A DNA stretch of 44,335 nt, taken from Siminovitchia terrae (lineage in GTDB: Bacteria > Bacillota > Bacilli > Bacillales > Bacillaceae_C). Under the pieces are notes generated by a model that saw only the letters and a list, made by a program, of their open reading frames with translations, had not been told where the DNA came from and did no database searches. Positions 26,155-34,389 of this stretch are shown here, one piece after another; the first letter of the stretch is position 1, and each line of letters starts with the position of its first letter. The position numbers were made by a program, and so were the translations under genes. The stretch is from NCBI RefSeq assembly GCF_003605405.2, contig NZ_QYTW02000005.1, forward strand, positions 164,404 to 208,738, in the 5' to 3' direction.

Positions 26155-26736
26155 ATGAGAAAAATTTTTTATAGCATTTTCATTATTTTTGTATTAAGTG
26201 CATGTTCCCAGGAAGAAAATATTGACGCTACAGAGGATGAGACTCCTCTTACAACGAACATAGAAATCCCTAGTGCTATTTTCACCTCTGAAAAAAACAA
26301 TAGTACAATTGACGAAGAGGAAATGAAGTTAAGCATAAAAACATATTTAGACAGTAGCGAAGAATTAGATAATGCTATTTATCCATTTGAAGAGATTATC
26401 GATGAAGATGAGGAACTAAATGAAAGTGAATTAGAGAAATTTAACAGAATTAATAAGCTTGTAAAAGAGAATGATGAGAATTTCTCTAATTATATTTTGA
26501 ACAATACCTTGCCTGAAGGCTATCAAGAAGAGTCAGAGAGAATTAGTCGTTACATTACAGCTTCAAATGAGTATATTCAAGAATTAAATGAAATGCTTGA
26601 AGGAAACTTTTCTGAAATAGACATTGAATCATTCATTGATAAAAGCGGTGTGGTCAATGGAAAAGAACAGAAAAAAATAGAAGAATTCCTTGATAAGAAG
26701 AAGATTCACACCAAAGCATTTGGACGGGAATATTAA
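26155..26736 (+). CDS. NDxxF-motif lipoprotein
   Basis: A 193-residue acidic lipoprotein. The signal peptide MRKIFYSIFIIFVLSAC ends in a lipobox with Cys17 for lipidation. The motif NDENF inside KENDENFSNYILNNTLPEGY marks the NDxxF lipoprotein family of Bacillales and Staphylococcus, function unknown. The mature part is mostly helical and rich in Glu. The ATG at 26155 follows GGGGGAGAAA; an upstream in-frame start at 26119 would spoil the signal peptide. A strong terminator follows, so it is probably monocistronic. Confidence 0.85.
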   Translation: MRKIFYSIFIIFVLSACSQEENIDATEDETPLTTNIEIPSAIFTSEKNNSTIDEEEMKLSIKTYLDSSEELDNAIYPFEEIIDEDEELNESELEKFNRINKLVKENDENFSNYILNNTLPEGYQEESERISRYITASNEYIQELNEMLEGNFSEIDIESFIDKSGVVNGKEQKKIEEFLDKKKIHTKAFGREY

Positions 26737-26783
26737 AGACATAAAGGAAAGGTTAATCCATTGAACTGTACAAGACGCATTCC

Positions 26784-26819
26784 AAAAGGTGCCCTGATTT
26801 AAATAGGGGGCACCTTTTT
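26784..26819 (+). terminator. Intrinsic terminator after the lipoprotein gene
   Basis: AAAAGGTGCCC / GGGCACCTTTTT perfect stem with T tail. Confidence 0.9.
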
Positions 26820-26830
26820 GAATAATGACT

Positions 26831-27026
26831 TTTAACTTCATTCAGCAGAAGTCTCCCACTTCTTTAAGTGGTGAGATGAATGCATATTGGCATTCCATTC
26901 AGTGGGGGGTCAAACCCCGGCTGAATAAAGTTAAAGCCTCCGGCGGTTGCCACAGATTTTCAGAGGAAATTTATCGAGCGGAGCTCGATAAAATCTGGGC
27001 GCAAATACGCTAAGGCGCATTTGATT
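26831..27026 (+). repeat. Interspersed structured repeat, copy B (most complete)
   Basis: The reference copy, 196 bases. From left to right: closing arm TTTAACTTCATTCAG; hairpin CTCCCACTT / AAGTGGTGAG; hairpin GAATGC / GCATTC with loop ATATTG; hairpin ATTCAG-GGGG / CCCC-CTGAAT; closing arm CTGAATAAAGTTAAA; GC-rich CCTCCGGCGG; hairpin TTTATCGA / TCGATAAA inside CAGATTTT / AAAATCTG; and a GCGC-rich end. The closing arms share six bases with the third hairpin, so two folds are possible. It lies between a terminator and the GntR gene. Confidence 0.93.
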
Positions 27027-27221
27027 ATTTATAATGGTAACAGTAACCTAATAACCTTAGTAACATAGGGGTTTTAGGACTTTATTATTGATTGTGGCAC
27101 ATCATATTAAGTTTTCCAAAAGAAGGTTTCTGAATAGAACATAATGACCTCGCTTCTATTTCTAAAAAGACATGAAGAAAATAGCTTATCTTGATGAGAT
27201 TATTCAAGCTTTTCTATACTG

Positions 27222-27240
27222 TGTATAATAGAGATATACA
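27222..27240 (+). promoter_or_regulatory. Candidate GntR (YtrA-type) operator 1
   Basis: TGTATA-ATAGAGA-TATACA is an inverted repeat 23 bases before the GntR start, in the promoter position. The core GTATA/TATAC recurs in the larger dyad at 28723. Confidence 0.5.
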
Positions 27241-27262
27241 ATGATAAAAAAGAGGTATCGGC

Positions 27263-27634
27263 ATGCAAATTATTATATCAAACAGTTCGAAAGAGCCAAT
27301 TTATGAGCAGATTGTAAAGCAAATTCAAACGTCAATATTGTCAGGAGAACTGGAGGAAGGAACCACATTGCCTTCCATGAGACAGCTGGCTAAGGATTTA
27401 AAAATAAGTGTAATCACTACAAAACGGGCATATGAAGAATTGGAGAAATCAGGATTTATCTATTCGATTGTTGGGAAAGGTTCGTTTGTAGCAGAACAAA
27501 ATTTAGATGTAATTCGTGAGAAAAAGTTAAGGGTAATTGAAGAGCAATTAAGTGCGGTTATCTTCAATAGTCGAGAAATTGGACTATCTTATGGAGAACT
27601 GCAGGAATTGTTAAAGTTGTTGTACGAGGAGTGA
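27263..27634 (+). CDS. GntR-family regulator, YtrA subfamily
   Basis: A 123-residue repressor, short as expected for the YtrA subfamily, which has the winged-helix domain plus a two-helix dimerisation tail and no large effector domain. The DNA-binding part shows PIYEQIVKQIQTSILSGELE, LPSMRQLAKDLKISVITTKR and FIYSIVGKGSFVAE. YtrA-type regulators control ABC transporter operons, and the next gene five bases on is an ABC ATPase. Inverted repeats at 27222 and 28723 are candidate operators. The start follows AAGAGGT. Confidence 0.92.
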   Translation: MQIIISNSSKEPIYEQIVKQIQTSILSGELEEGTTLPSMRQLAKDLKISVITTKRAYEELEKSGFIYSIVGKGSFVAEQNLDVIREKKLRVIEEQLSAVIFNSREIGLSYGELQELLKLLYEE

Positions 27635-27639
27635 TCTGG

Positions 27640-28500
27640 ATGGAAAATGTGATAGAATTCCGTGGCGTTTCTAAAGCGTTTAAGGCATTCTCTATAGAAA
27701 ATCTTGATTTACAGATAAAACAAGGGTATGTAACAGGATTTATTGGAGCGAATGGAGCGGGAAAATCGACCATAATAAAGCTGATAATGAATCTTTTACA
27801 GCCAGATAAAGGGGAAGTGAACGTATTTGGACTAGACTATGCGAGTTATGCGAAAGAAATAAAAGAACGCATCGGCTTTGTTTACGATAGCAATATATTT
27901 TATGAATCATTGAACCTGAAGGATATTACCAGAATCGTTGGACCAGCTTATCAACGATGGAATAATAATCAATTCAAAGCTTATATTGATCAATTTGAAT
28001 TACCTATGAATAAACCGATTAAAAAATTTTCTAAAGGCATGCAGATGAAGGCATCTTTAGCGATTGCTTTATCCCATGATGCGGAATTAATCATAATGGA
28101 TGAGCCAACAGCTGGATTAGACCCGACTTTTCGCAGAGAGTTATTAGACATTTGTCAAGAAGAGATGGTAGATGAAAAAAGGAGTATTTTCTTTTCGACG
28201 CATATTACAAGCGACTTGGATCGTTTTGCGGATTACATTGTACTGGTTGATAAAGGGGAAGTTCTCTTTAATCAGTCTATTGACGAACTGCAGGATCAGT
28301 ATGCGTTGGTGAAAGGCAGTATCGATTTGCTTGATCGAGATACTGAAGCGAATTTTATTAAAATAGATCGATCCCAAAGCGGATTTCAAGCTTTAACAAA
28401 TGATGTAAAAAAAGTAAAAGAAATCTTCAGTAATCATGTTGTGATTGAGAAGGCTTCTTTAGAAGAAATTATGTTTTATGTGAAAGGAGCACGCAAGTAA
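27640..28500 (+). CDS. ABC transporter ATP-binding protein (YtrB-like), copy 1
   Basis: A 286-residue ABC-2-type ATPase. Walker A GANGAGKST (about residues 38-46), signature FSKGMQM, Walker B LIIMDEPTAGLDP and switch His in FFSTHI are all present, so it should be active. The C-terminal 70 residues form the extra domain seen in YtrB-like and related ATPases. The ATG at 27640 follows GAGGAG, which overlaps the GntR stop. It is a close paralogue of the ATPase at 29073 but has no permease gene behind it; a terminator comes 115 bases later. It may share the single permease of the second unit, or its own permease may have been lost. Confidence 0.92.
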   Translation: MENVIEFRGVSKAFKAFSIENLDLQIKQGYVTGFIGANGAGKSTIIKLIMNLLQPDKGEVNVFGLDYASYAKEIKERIGFVYDSNIFYESLNLKDITRIVGPAYQRWNNNQFKAYIDQFELPMNKPIKKFSKGMQMKASLAIALSHDAELIIMDEPTAGLDPTFRRELLDICQEEMVDEKRSIFFSTHITSDLDRFADYIVLVDKGEVLFNQSIDELQDQYALVKGSIDLLDRDTEANFIKIDRSQSGFQALTNDVKKVKEIFSNHVVIEKASLEEIMFYVKGARK

Positions 28501-28614
28501 GGTATAGCTACTTTTGTTCATACCCTTGACTGTTTTATTAATACATTTTTATGTTAAAAGCAGAAACAAAGCAAATAATGAAGACTGAAAGAATTTTACT
28601 TTTGAATATTCCAG

Positions 28615-28650
28615 GAGAGATCTTAAACATTTCGTTAAGGTCTCTCTTTT
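28615..28650 (+). terminator. Intrinsic terminator after ATPase copy 1
   Basis: GAGAGATCTTAA / TTAAGGTCTCTC stem with one mismatch, followed by TTTTG. Confidence 0.85.
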
Positions 28651-28722
28651 GTTTATAAAAGAAAGATAAGGAAATGGTTGATAAAATGATAAAATAATGT
28701 TTCAATAATGTATATAGTGTTT

Positions 28723-28753
28723 ATATAGTATATAATGTTATTATATACTATAT
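28723..28753 (+). promoter_or_regulatory. Perfect 13-bp inverted repeat, candidate GntR operator 2
   Basis: ATATAGTATATAA and TTATATACTATAT are exact reverse complements separated by TGTTA. A GGAGG site and ATG (28774) with a seven-codon frame follow at once, so a gene once began here. The dyad shares the GTATA/TATAC core with operator 1. The second ATPase lies about 320 bases further, beyond repeat copy C. Confidence 0.6.
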
Positions 28754-28835
28754 TCTATATTGAGATGGAGGATATGAAATTACAAAAGAAGTAGGTTTGT
28801 GACAGAAAGAATGGAGGATAAGGTTTGTAGCTTGT

Positions 28836-29016
28836 TTTAACTTCATTTAGTAGAAGTCTCCGACTTCTGTAAGTGGTGAGAAGAATACATATTGGTATTT
28901 CATTCAATGAGGGCAAACTCGACTGAATTCCCCGGCGAATGCCACAGATTTTCAGAGAAGTTTATCGAGCGATACTCGATAAAATCTGGGCACAAATACG
29001 TCAAGGCGCATTGATA
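28836..29016 (+). repeat. Interspersed structured repeat, copy C (diverged)
   Basis: The most diverged copy. It keeps the first arm (TTTAACTTCATTTAG), the hairpin GAATAC / GTATTT and the TTTATCGA / TCGATAAA hairpin. In the third hairpin GGGG/CCCC is replaced by GAG/CTC, so pairing is retained; AAAGTTAAAG is deleted. It separates the operator at 28723 from the second ATPase gene. Confidence 0.88.
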
Positions 29017-29072
29017 GAGCTGATCTGTAGCGAAACAAATTACTGAAAATTTATTATGTGAGGAATGGTAGT

Positions 29073-29942
29073 ATGGAAAATATAGTGGAGTTCAAAGGTG
29101 TAACGAAGCGTTTTAAAGGTTTTTCCTTAGAAAATATCAATCTACAAATTAAGCAAGGCTATGTGACTGGGTTTATTGGGGCAAATGGAGCGGGAAAATC
29201 GACAACAATGAAGTTAATGATGAATCTTTTACAAGCAGATGCAGGTGAAATAAAAGTATTTGGATTAGATTATGCGAGCCATGAGAAAGAGATTAAGGAG
29301 CGCATAGGGTTTGTCTACGATAGTAATGTGTTTTATGAAGGTTTAAACATAAAAGATATTCGCCAAATTGTAGCACCTAGTTATAAAAATTGGAGTGACG
29401 AGCAATTTTATGATTATATCAAGAAGTTTGAACTGCCATTAAATAAAGCAGTTAAAACGTTTTCGAAAGGGATGCAGATGAAAGTTTCTTTAGCAATGGC
29501 TTTATCTCATGATGCCGAATTCATTATGATGGATGAGCCGACAGCCGGATTAGATCCAGTTTTCCGGAGAGAGCTGTTAGATATTTTAAAAGATATTATG
29601 GAGGGTGGAAAGAGAACACTTTTCTTTTCCACACATATAACTAGTGATTTAAATCATATTGCTAATTATATTACGTTCATTCAAAAGGGGAAAATTCTTT
29701 TCAATGATTCTATGGATGAAGTGCAGGAGCGGTATGCTTTAGTCAAGGGAAGTACTGATTTAATCAATCGTGATACAGAAAAAAGTTTTATAAAGGTAGA
29801 GCATTCTTCTACTGGATTTCAAGCTCTGACAGATGATGTAAAGAGAGTGAAGGAGCTATTTGGAGACCGTGTCGTTATTGAAGAAGCTACCTTGGAAGAT
29901 ATTATGTTTTATGTGAAAGGAGCGAGTCATCAACATGTTTAA
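29073..29942 (+). CDS. ABC transporter ATP-binding protein (YtrB-like), copy 2
   Basis: A 289-residue paralogue of the ATPase at 27640, sharing most residues across the whole length, with Walker A GANGAGKST, signature FSKGMQM, Walker B FIMMDEPTAGLDP and switch His FFSTHI. The start follows GTGAGGA. It overlaps the permease gene by eight bases, so the pair should form one complex at the membrane. Export of a peptide antibiotic or membrane-active compound is typical for YtrA-controlled systems but unproven here. Confidence 0.93.
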   Translation: MENIVEFKGVTKRFKGFSLENINLQIKQGYVTGFIGANGAGKSTTMKLMMNLLQADAGEIKVFGLDYASHEKEIKERIGFVYDSNVFYEGLNIKDIRQIVAPSYKNWSDEQFYDYIKKFELPLNKAVKTFSKGMQMKVSLAMALSHDAEFIMMDEPTAGLDPVFRRELLDILKDIMEGGKRTLFFSTHITSDLNHIANYITFIQKGKILFNDSMDEVQERYALVKGSTDLINRDTEKSFIKVEHSSTGFQALTDDVKRVKELFGDRVVIEEATLEDIMFYVKGASHQHV

Positions 29943-30546
29943 TCTGATAAAAAAAGATATCATTATACAAAAATCACAAGTTTTACTGTTTATTCCATTT
30001 ATTGTTTTCTTTGCTCTTTTTGGCCAGCATATGAGCCCAGCCTTCATTTTTTTGATAGCTAGTACTTATATACCAATAAATGGATATATATATGATGAAC
30101 GGGTAGAATCAAATATTCTTCTTAATTCTTTACCGTATACACGAAAAGAGATTGTTGCTGCAAAATATATTGGAGCAATTGTATATATGATTTTATCAAT
30201 TGGTGTAGCTGGTATTATTCTATATTTATTTAATTATGACTATATGATAAGGGATATAGCCATTGCTGCAGGTCTGTTCTTCGTCTTTGCGGCTTTAGTT
30301 TTTCCGTTATTTTATATATTAAAACCTGGTTATATAGGAATGGCGGTTATGATCGGGTTTATAGTCTCAGTATTGATTCTGCCTCCTATTGTTCAATTCT
30401 TAGCAAAACATTTCACAGCTATTACGGAGTTTCTTACAAGCTTGTCCACAACGATCCTTTACTTTAGTGGCGCAGGAATTGCTATTGGTCTGTATTTTAT
30501 TTCTTGGATGGTTAGTCAATTTATTTATCAACACAAAGCGTTCTAA
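29935..30546 (+). CDS. ABC-2-type permease subunit
   Basis: A 203-residue membrane protein with six hydrophobic segments, starting MFNLIKKDIIIQKSQVLLFI and with the YIYDERVESNILLNSLPYTR loop characteristic of ABC-2 permeases of the ABC2_membrane_5 kind (the family contains LNSLPVTRKEIVxAKY). It overlaps the ATPase gene by eight bases. It is the only permease for two ATPases in this locus. Confidence 0.88.
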   Translation: MFNLIKKDIIIQKSQVLLFIPFIVFFALFGQHMSPAFIFLIASTYIPINGYIYDERVESNILLNSLPYTRKEIVAAKYIGAIVYMILSIGVAGIILYLFNYDYMIRDIAIAAGLFFVFAALVFPLFYILKPGYIGMAVMIGFIVSVLILPPIVQFLAKHFTAITEFLTSLSTTILYFSGAGIAIGLYFISWMVSQFIYQHKAF

Positions 30547-30598
30547 CTCTAACGTAACTTATCAAACATAATAACAAAACTTTAAAGGGGTGATCATC

Positions 30599-30670
30599 AT
30601 GCTTTTGTTGGCGAGACGGCTTTTCTTACTGTCAATTGATCTAAAAACCATAAATCATACGGGCGCGTAA
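30599..30670 (+). other. Possible 23-residue small protein or leader
   Basis: ATG after AAAGGGGTGATC opens a frame MLLLARRLFLLSIDLKTINH plus TGA residues to TAA at 30670. A good ribosome site but no known family; it could be the start of a lost gene. It lies between the permease and a terminator. Confidence 0.25.
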
Positions 30671-30760
30671 CGTCATTATTGCCCTATAGCATTCCTGTAG
30701 ATCGTTAAATTTGGGCTTTGATAAAAATAGAGCTCCTCAGTAAGATGAGAGTAGATACCG

Positions 30761-30805
30761 AAAGAGTCTCAAATCCTTTGATATCAAGGACTTTGAGACT
30801 CTTTT
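30761..30805. terminator. Strong bidirectional terminator
   Basis: AAAGAGTCTCAAA / TTTGAGACTCTTTT with inner pairing TCCTT / AAGGA makes a long stem with A and T tracts on both sides. It serves the convergent ABC operon on the left and the two-component operon on the right. Confidence 0.9.
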
Positions 30806-30836
30806 GTAGTAGCGCGGTGACAGCCATTTATCTTAA

Positions 30837-31445
30837 TTACCTTTCTGTCATCCAGCCATTCTCTTTTGCTTTAGCAACCGCTTCAATTCGATTTTTTGCT
30901 TCTAATTTGCTAATAATTTCCGAAATATAATTGCGAATGGTTCCATCTGTTAAAAATAATTCTTGGGCAATTCCTTTTGAAGTTAATCCCTGTTCAATTA
31001 GTATTAGAATCTCCTGTTCACGCTGGGATAGAGGATTTCTTTGGCTGCTCATATATCCTGTAATTAAAGATGGTTCAAAATAAGTCTTTCCCTGAATGGC
31101 ATTTTTAATAAAAGCAATCAATTCATCGCTCGGGGTATCTTTTAACAAATAGGCTGACACTTTGGCATTCACTGCCCGTTCAAAATAACCATCACGAGCA
31201 AAAGTGGTTAAGATTATAACTTTTATTTCACTATCCGATAATTTTTCAGCAACTTCTAAACCTGATAAGTCAGGCATCTCGATATCTGTTAGGATAACAT
31301 CTGGTTTAAGCTTTTCAACGAGTTCCAAAGCCGTTTTTCCATTGTCTGCGGTGCCAACTACAGACAAGTCCTGATCAAGATTTAAGATTGTTGCCAACGC
31401 TGAAGACAGTAAGCCTTGATCTTCCGCAATCAAAATTTTAATCAT
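30837..31445 (-). CDS. NarL/LuxR-type response regulator (DesR/YvfU-like)
   Basis: A 202-residue response regulator. The receiver domain has the acidic pair near residues 8-9, phosphoacceptor Asp54 in LTDIEMP, Thr in ILTTFA and Lys in YLLKDTP. The C-terminal LuxR helix-turn-helix covers about residues 135-190 (NPLSQREQEILILIEQGLTS, GTIRNYISEIISKLEAKNR). The sequence closely follows B. subtilis DesR, but the neighbours are an ABC transporter and not a desaturase, which fits YvfU-type systems better. Its start overlaps the kinase stop by eight bases. Confidence 0.93.
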   Translation of the reverse strand: MIKILIAEDQGLLSSALATILNLDQDLSVVGTADNGKTALELVEKLKPDVILTDIEMPDLSGLEVAEKLSDSEIKVIILTTFARDGYFERAVNAKVSAYLLKDTPSDELIAFIKNAIQGKTYFEPSLITGYMSSQRNPLSQREQEILILIEQGLTSKGIAQELFLTDGTIRNYISEIISKLEAKNRIEAVAKAKENGWMTER

Positions 31446-32547
31446 GGTGATCCTCCTCTAGCGGAATCGTAATCGTCAAACACATCCCCTTGCGATCTGC
31501 AACCAATAAATGTCCATTGAGTTGTTCCACCCGTTCACGCATTCCAACTAACCCATTCCCAAATTTTAAGTCTTTTATTCCAATACCATTATCTTGAATC
31601 GAAAAAGTAAATACATCCTCTTTTAATAAAAAAGTTATTTTGCAATAGGTAGCTTGGCTATGACGGATAATATTGGTAATTGCTTCACGAAGACAATAGC
31701 TTACTTCATTTTGTAATCTTAATGGCACGCCTTGTACGACACTTTCATTCTCCGTAGTCAGGATGACTTTAGCAGCAGAAAGAACACGATTGATTTCTAC
31801 CAGTTCTTCCATTATTGTCTTTCGGCGCATATCAGAAACTATTTCCCTAACCATTGTCAAAGTTTCTCGAGATAGTTGTTGAACTTCATTGATTTCCTTC
31901 TTTGATACAGCAAGATCGTGATCAAATAGCTTTTGCGCTAAATCAAGTTTTATCGTCATAACAGATAGTGACTGTCCTAATGAATCATGCAATTCTCGGG
32001 CAATACGATTACGTTCTTTGCCGACAATCAAACTTTCCAGTCTTTCATTTGCTTGGTACATTTGTTTACGTTGTTCTTGCTGCTTTAAAAATTCACGTCC
32101 ACCAAAAGGGGCCAGTAGAGTGAATAAAGTAAAAGCTCCTGATGCAATCAAGTTTTCATTGTTAAATCTTAACCCTTTCATCCAAACAATAAGTGACCCT
32201 GTCATAATCAAGATAAGTAATGCACTATAAAACCAATTAAACCGTTTTGTCGTTAATTTAGAAAAACCGATTTGCCATGCCGGAAACATAAATAGATAAA
32301 CATAGCCTAAATGAACCAAATAAATAAAACTGATTAAATATTGAATACTGATCCAAAATGGATAATATTTTTCGGCAAAAAGACTATTGCGATAACAAAC
32401 TGCAAATATAATAATCAATCCTGTCATACATACCTTATCAAGAGAGTCATAAGGATACATACTAAACAACGGGATTAATAAAAAACATAACCAAATCAGT
32501 GGCGTAAAGCCCTGATCTTTTGGGAACAAAGTAAACTTTCTTATCAT
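31438..32547 (-). CDS. DesK/YvfT-like sensor histidine kinase
   Basis: A 369-residue HisKA_3 kinase. Four or five membrane helices fill the first 150 residues, followed by a coiled-coil linker, the phosphoacceptor His in NRIARELHDSLGQSLSVM (near residue 187), the N box LREAITNIIRHSQA and the G box DNGIGIKDLKFGNGLVGMRE. This architecture is that of DesK, which senses membrane thickness. Because it sits in an operon with an ABC exporter it more likely senses membrane damage or an antimicrobial compound; that is inference. It is cotranscribed with the response regulator. Confidence 0.93.
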   Translation of the reverse strand: MIRKFTLFPKDQGFTPLIWLCFLLIPLFSMYPYDSLDKVCMTGLIIIFAVCYRNSLFAEKYYPFWISIQYLISFIYLVHLGYVYLFMFPAWQIGFSKLTTKRFNWFYSALLILIMTGSLIVWMKGLRFNNENLIASGAFTLFTLLAPFGGREFLKQQEQRKQMYQANERLESLIVGKERNRIARELHDSLGQSLSVMTIKLDLAQKLFDHDLAVSKKEINEVQQLSRETLTMVREIVSDMRRKTIMEELVEINRVLSAAKVILTTENESVVQGVPLRLQNEVSYCLREAITNIIRHSQATYCKITFLLKEDVFTFSIQDNGIGIKDLKFGNGLVGMRERVEQLNGHLLVADRKGMCLTITIPLEEDHHD

Positions 32548-32588
32548 ATCAACTTATTCACACCTCTAAACTAACTGATCAAATATTC

Positions 32589-33368
32589 TTATATTCGCTT
32601 TTTATTAAAAGTCAAATAACCTAAGAACAGAAAAATTATAACATAGACACAGTTTCCAATAAGCAAAGAACTGGTCGTTAATTGAGTGAGGTCTCGCATC
32701 ATTTCGAAATTTGTGAGCTGATTATTGAGATTTAACATATTAAACGGATTCCATTTTAACCACGAATATTCCTTAAGTAGCGAGAATTGAATTCCGGCTA
32801 ACATTGAAGTTAGAAAATAAGCTACGACCCCAATTAGACTTGCAATCGCATCTTTTTTTACTAAACACGTAATCATAATCACGACGCTGATAAATAACCA
32901 AGAAGCGATGAAACTCCCAAGCGTGTTTAATATCATCATCTCAAACAAAGAATGTCCTTGTGTTATGGCACCATCAAAGTGGAATTCTGGAAATAAGATC
33001 ATCTTTAAGATCATCGTTGCAATGAAGGCCACTGCATGTAAAAAGAGTGAGTAGATTAATATAACGAAAGTTTTACTTGTCAGAATTTGTTTCCGAGTAT
33101 AGCCTTGCATCAAAATCGTTTTGATTGTACCATAACGAAACTCCATCGAAACTAACTGACTTGCAAAATAAACTAAGCAAAAAACAATTAAACCAGATAC
33201 ACCAAACAGTGCAGGAAGTATCTTTTCCAGTAATAAAATTTCTGTATCGCTATATTTGATAAATAAGCTTACAATGGTTGTGCTGATTATAATTAGTACT
33301 GTATGGATCAAAACGCTCTTTTGTTTGATTTGTTTAGATATCTCTTGTTTAATCAATTCTTTCATCAT
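32589..33368 (-). CDS. ABC-2-type permease subunit
   Basis: A 259-residue permease with six hydrophobic segments and the loop EFRYGTIKTILMQGYTRKQI that typifies ABC-2/BcrB-like permeases. The start at 33368 follows AAGAAGGG. It is 14 bases downstream of its ATPase and followed by the kinase gene. Confidence 0.9.
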   Translation of the reverse strand: MMKELIKQEISKQIKQKSVLIHTVLIIISTTIVSLFIKYSDTEILLLEKILPALFGVSGLIVFCLVYFASQLVSMEFRYGTIKTILMQGYTRKQILTSKTFVILIYSLFLHAVAFIATMILKMILFPEFHFDGAITQGHSLFEMMILNTLGSFIASWLFISVVIMITCLVKKDAIASLIGVVAYFLTSMLAGIQFSLLKEYSWLKWNPFNMLNLNNQLTNFEMMRDLTQLTTSSLLIGNCVYVIIFLFLGYLTFNKKRI

Positions 33369-33382
33369 GAATCTTTCCCTTC

Positions 33383-34048
33383 TTATGCCCAATAACTTAA
33401 TAATAAATCTTCAAATTCTTCGTTATTTACTTCATTCATTTGAATATCTTGTTCAATCGTTCCATTTTTTAATAAAAGTGTACGATGAATAATTTTCTTT
33501 AATTCACTCAGAATATGGCTTGAGATTAAAAAAGTCGTACCCTCTTTCGCATAAGTAAGGATTGTTTCTCGCAAAAGCTTATTTGCACGGGGATCGAGTC
33601 CGTTCATCGGTTCATCCAAAATAACTAGTTGCGGATTATTGAGCAGTGCCATCCCAACCCCTAAGCGCTGCTTCATTCCTAAAGAATAATCCTTAATTTT
33701 TAGATTGATAAATTCATTTAAGTCTAAACGATGTACTACTTTTTGAATTTCCTGTTCAGTACTATGTATCGCTAAAAAAAGTTCCAAGTGCTCATATCCG
33801 GTTAAGAACGGGTAGAGTCCTGGATGTTCGATCAAAGCTCCAACATTTTTAATGTCAGTTTGAAAAGTAATCCTTCCGGAGTTTAGTGGAATAAATTTTA
33901 AAATAGCTTTCATCAGAGTTGTTTTCCCTGCACCATTTGAACCTACTAAGCCAACGATTTCTCCTTGATTCAAAGAGAAGCTGACATTCTTTAAAACTTC
34001 TTTTTTATGATAGTTAACACCTAATTGATTAATTGATAATAATTTCAT
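33383..34048 (-). CDS. ABC transporter ATP-binding protein (BcrA/YvfR-like)
   Basis: A 221-residue ATPase: Walker A GSNGAGKTT (about residues 37-45), signature YSLGMKQRLGV, Walker B LVILDEPMNGLDP and switch His SSHILSE. The size and the GALIEHPGLYPFLTGYEHL segment place it among BcrA/lantibiotic-immunity-type ATPases. It heads a minus-strand operon ATPase-permease-kinase-regulator, the arrangement of B. subtilis yvfRSTU. The start follows AAAGAGGAAC. The complex probably pumps out a peptide antibiotic or membrane-active molecule. Confidence 0.92.
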   Translation of the reverse strand: MKLLSINQLGVNYHKKEVLKNVSFSLNQGEIVGLVGSNGAGKTTLMKAILKFIPLNSGRITFQTDIKNVGALIEHPGLYPFLTGYEHLELFLAIHSTEQEIQKVVHRLDLNEFINLKIKDYSLGMKQRLGVGMALLNNPQLVILDEPMNGLDPRANKLLRETILTYAKEGTTFLISSHILSELKKIIHRTLLLKNGTIEQDIQMNEVNNEEFEDLLLSYWA

Positions 34049-34129
34049 CTTCCGTTCCTCTTTTCACTTGATAAATCAAGTATAGGGATTTACTCAGGTC
34101 TTGATTAGACGTAAATGTAAGGAGTTCAT

Positions 34130-34143
34130 ATGACAAATGTCAT
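34130..34143. promoter_or_regulatory. Candidate response-regulator operator
   Basis: ATGACAAATGTCAT has 6-base palindromic arms and lies 82 bases ahead of the ABC ATPase start. It is a plausible site for the operon's own regulator. Confidence 0.4.
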
Positions 34144-34151
34144 TTTTTTTT

Positions 34152-34183
34152 CAAAAAAAACAGACAGCCGATACTGTCTGTTT
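34152..34183 (-). terminator. Minus-strand intrinsic terminator
   Basis: Read on the minus strand, AAACAGACAG / CTGTCTG with loop TATCGG is followed by eight T residues. It ends transcripts arriving from the MFS gene and insulates the ABC operon. Confidence 0.8.
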
Positions 34184-34389
34184 AATCCCGATTAATAGAT
34201 TGGATAGCCTGCTATCGAGGCAGTAATTCATAAACTTACATTTGAAAACAGCATGCTGATAAAAGCCTGCTGTTTAATGTTCTTGAGAGATATTTGGGGG
34301 CAATTACTAGTAATAGTCTCATCTGAATTTCATTCTACTGGCCGTATATTTGTGGTGCTGTAATATACATTTTCCTCATCCCATTATAG

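Noticed and set aside
26900-26930. tRNA T-arm in the repeat (GGGGTTCAAACCCC-like hairpin)
   Set aside because: The resemblance is limited to a loop with TTCAA in some copies; arm lengths, anticodon arm and CCA-like end do not fit a tRNA.
26825-27013. A 62-codon gene with DKIWAQIR ending
   Set aside because: It is wholly made of repeat copy B, has no ribosome site, and the other copies do not keep this frame throughout.
30837-32547. DesKR fatty-acid desaturase control system
   Set aside because: The proteins are very DesKR-like, but no desaturase gene is adjacent; the genes share an operon with an ABC transporter as in yvfRSTU, so the name desKR was not used.
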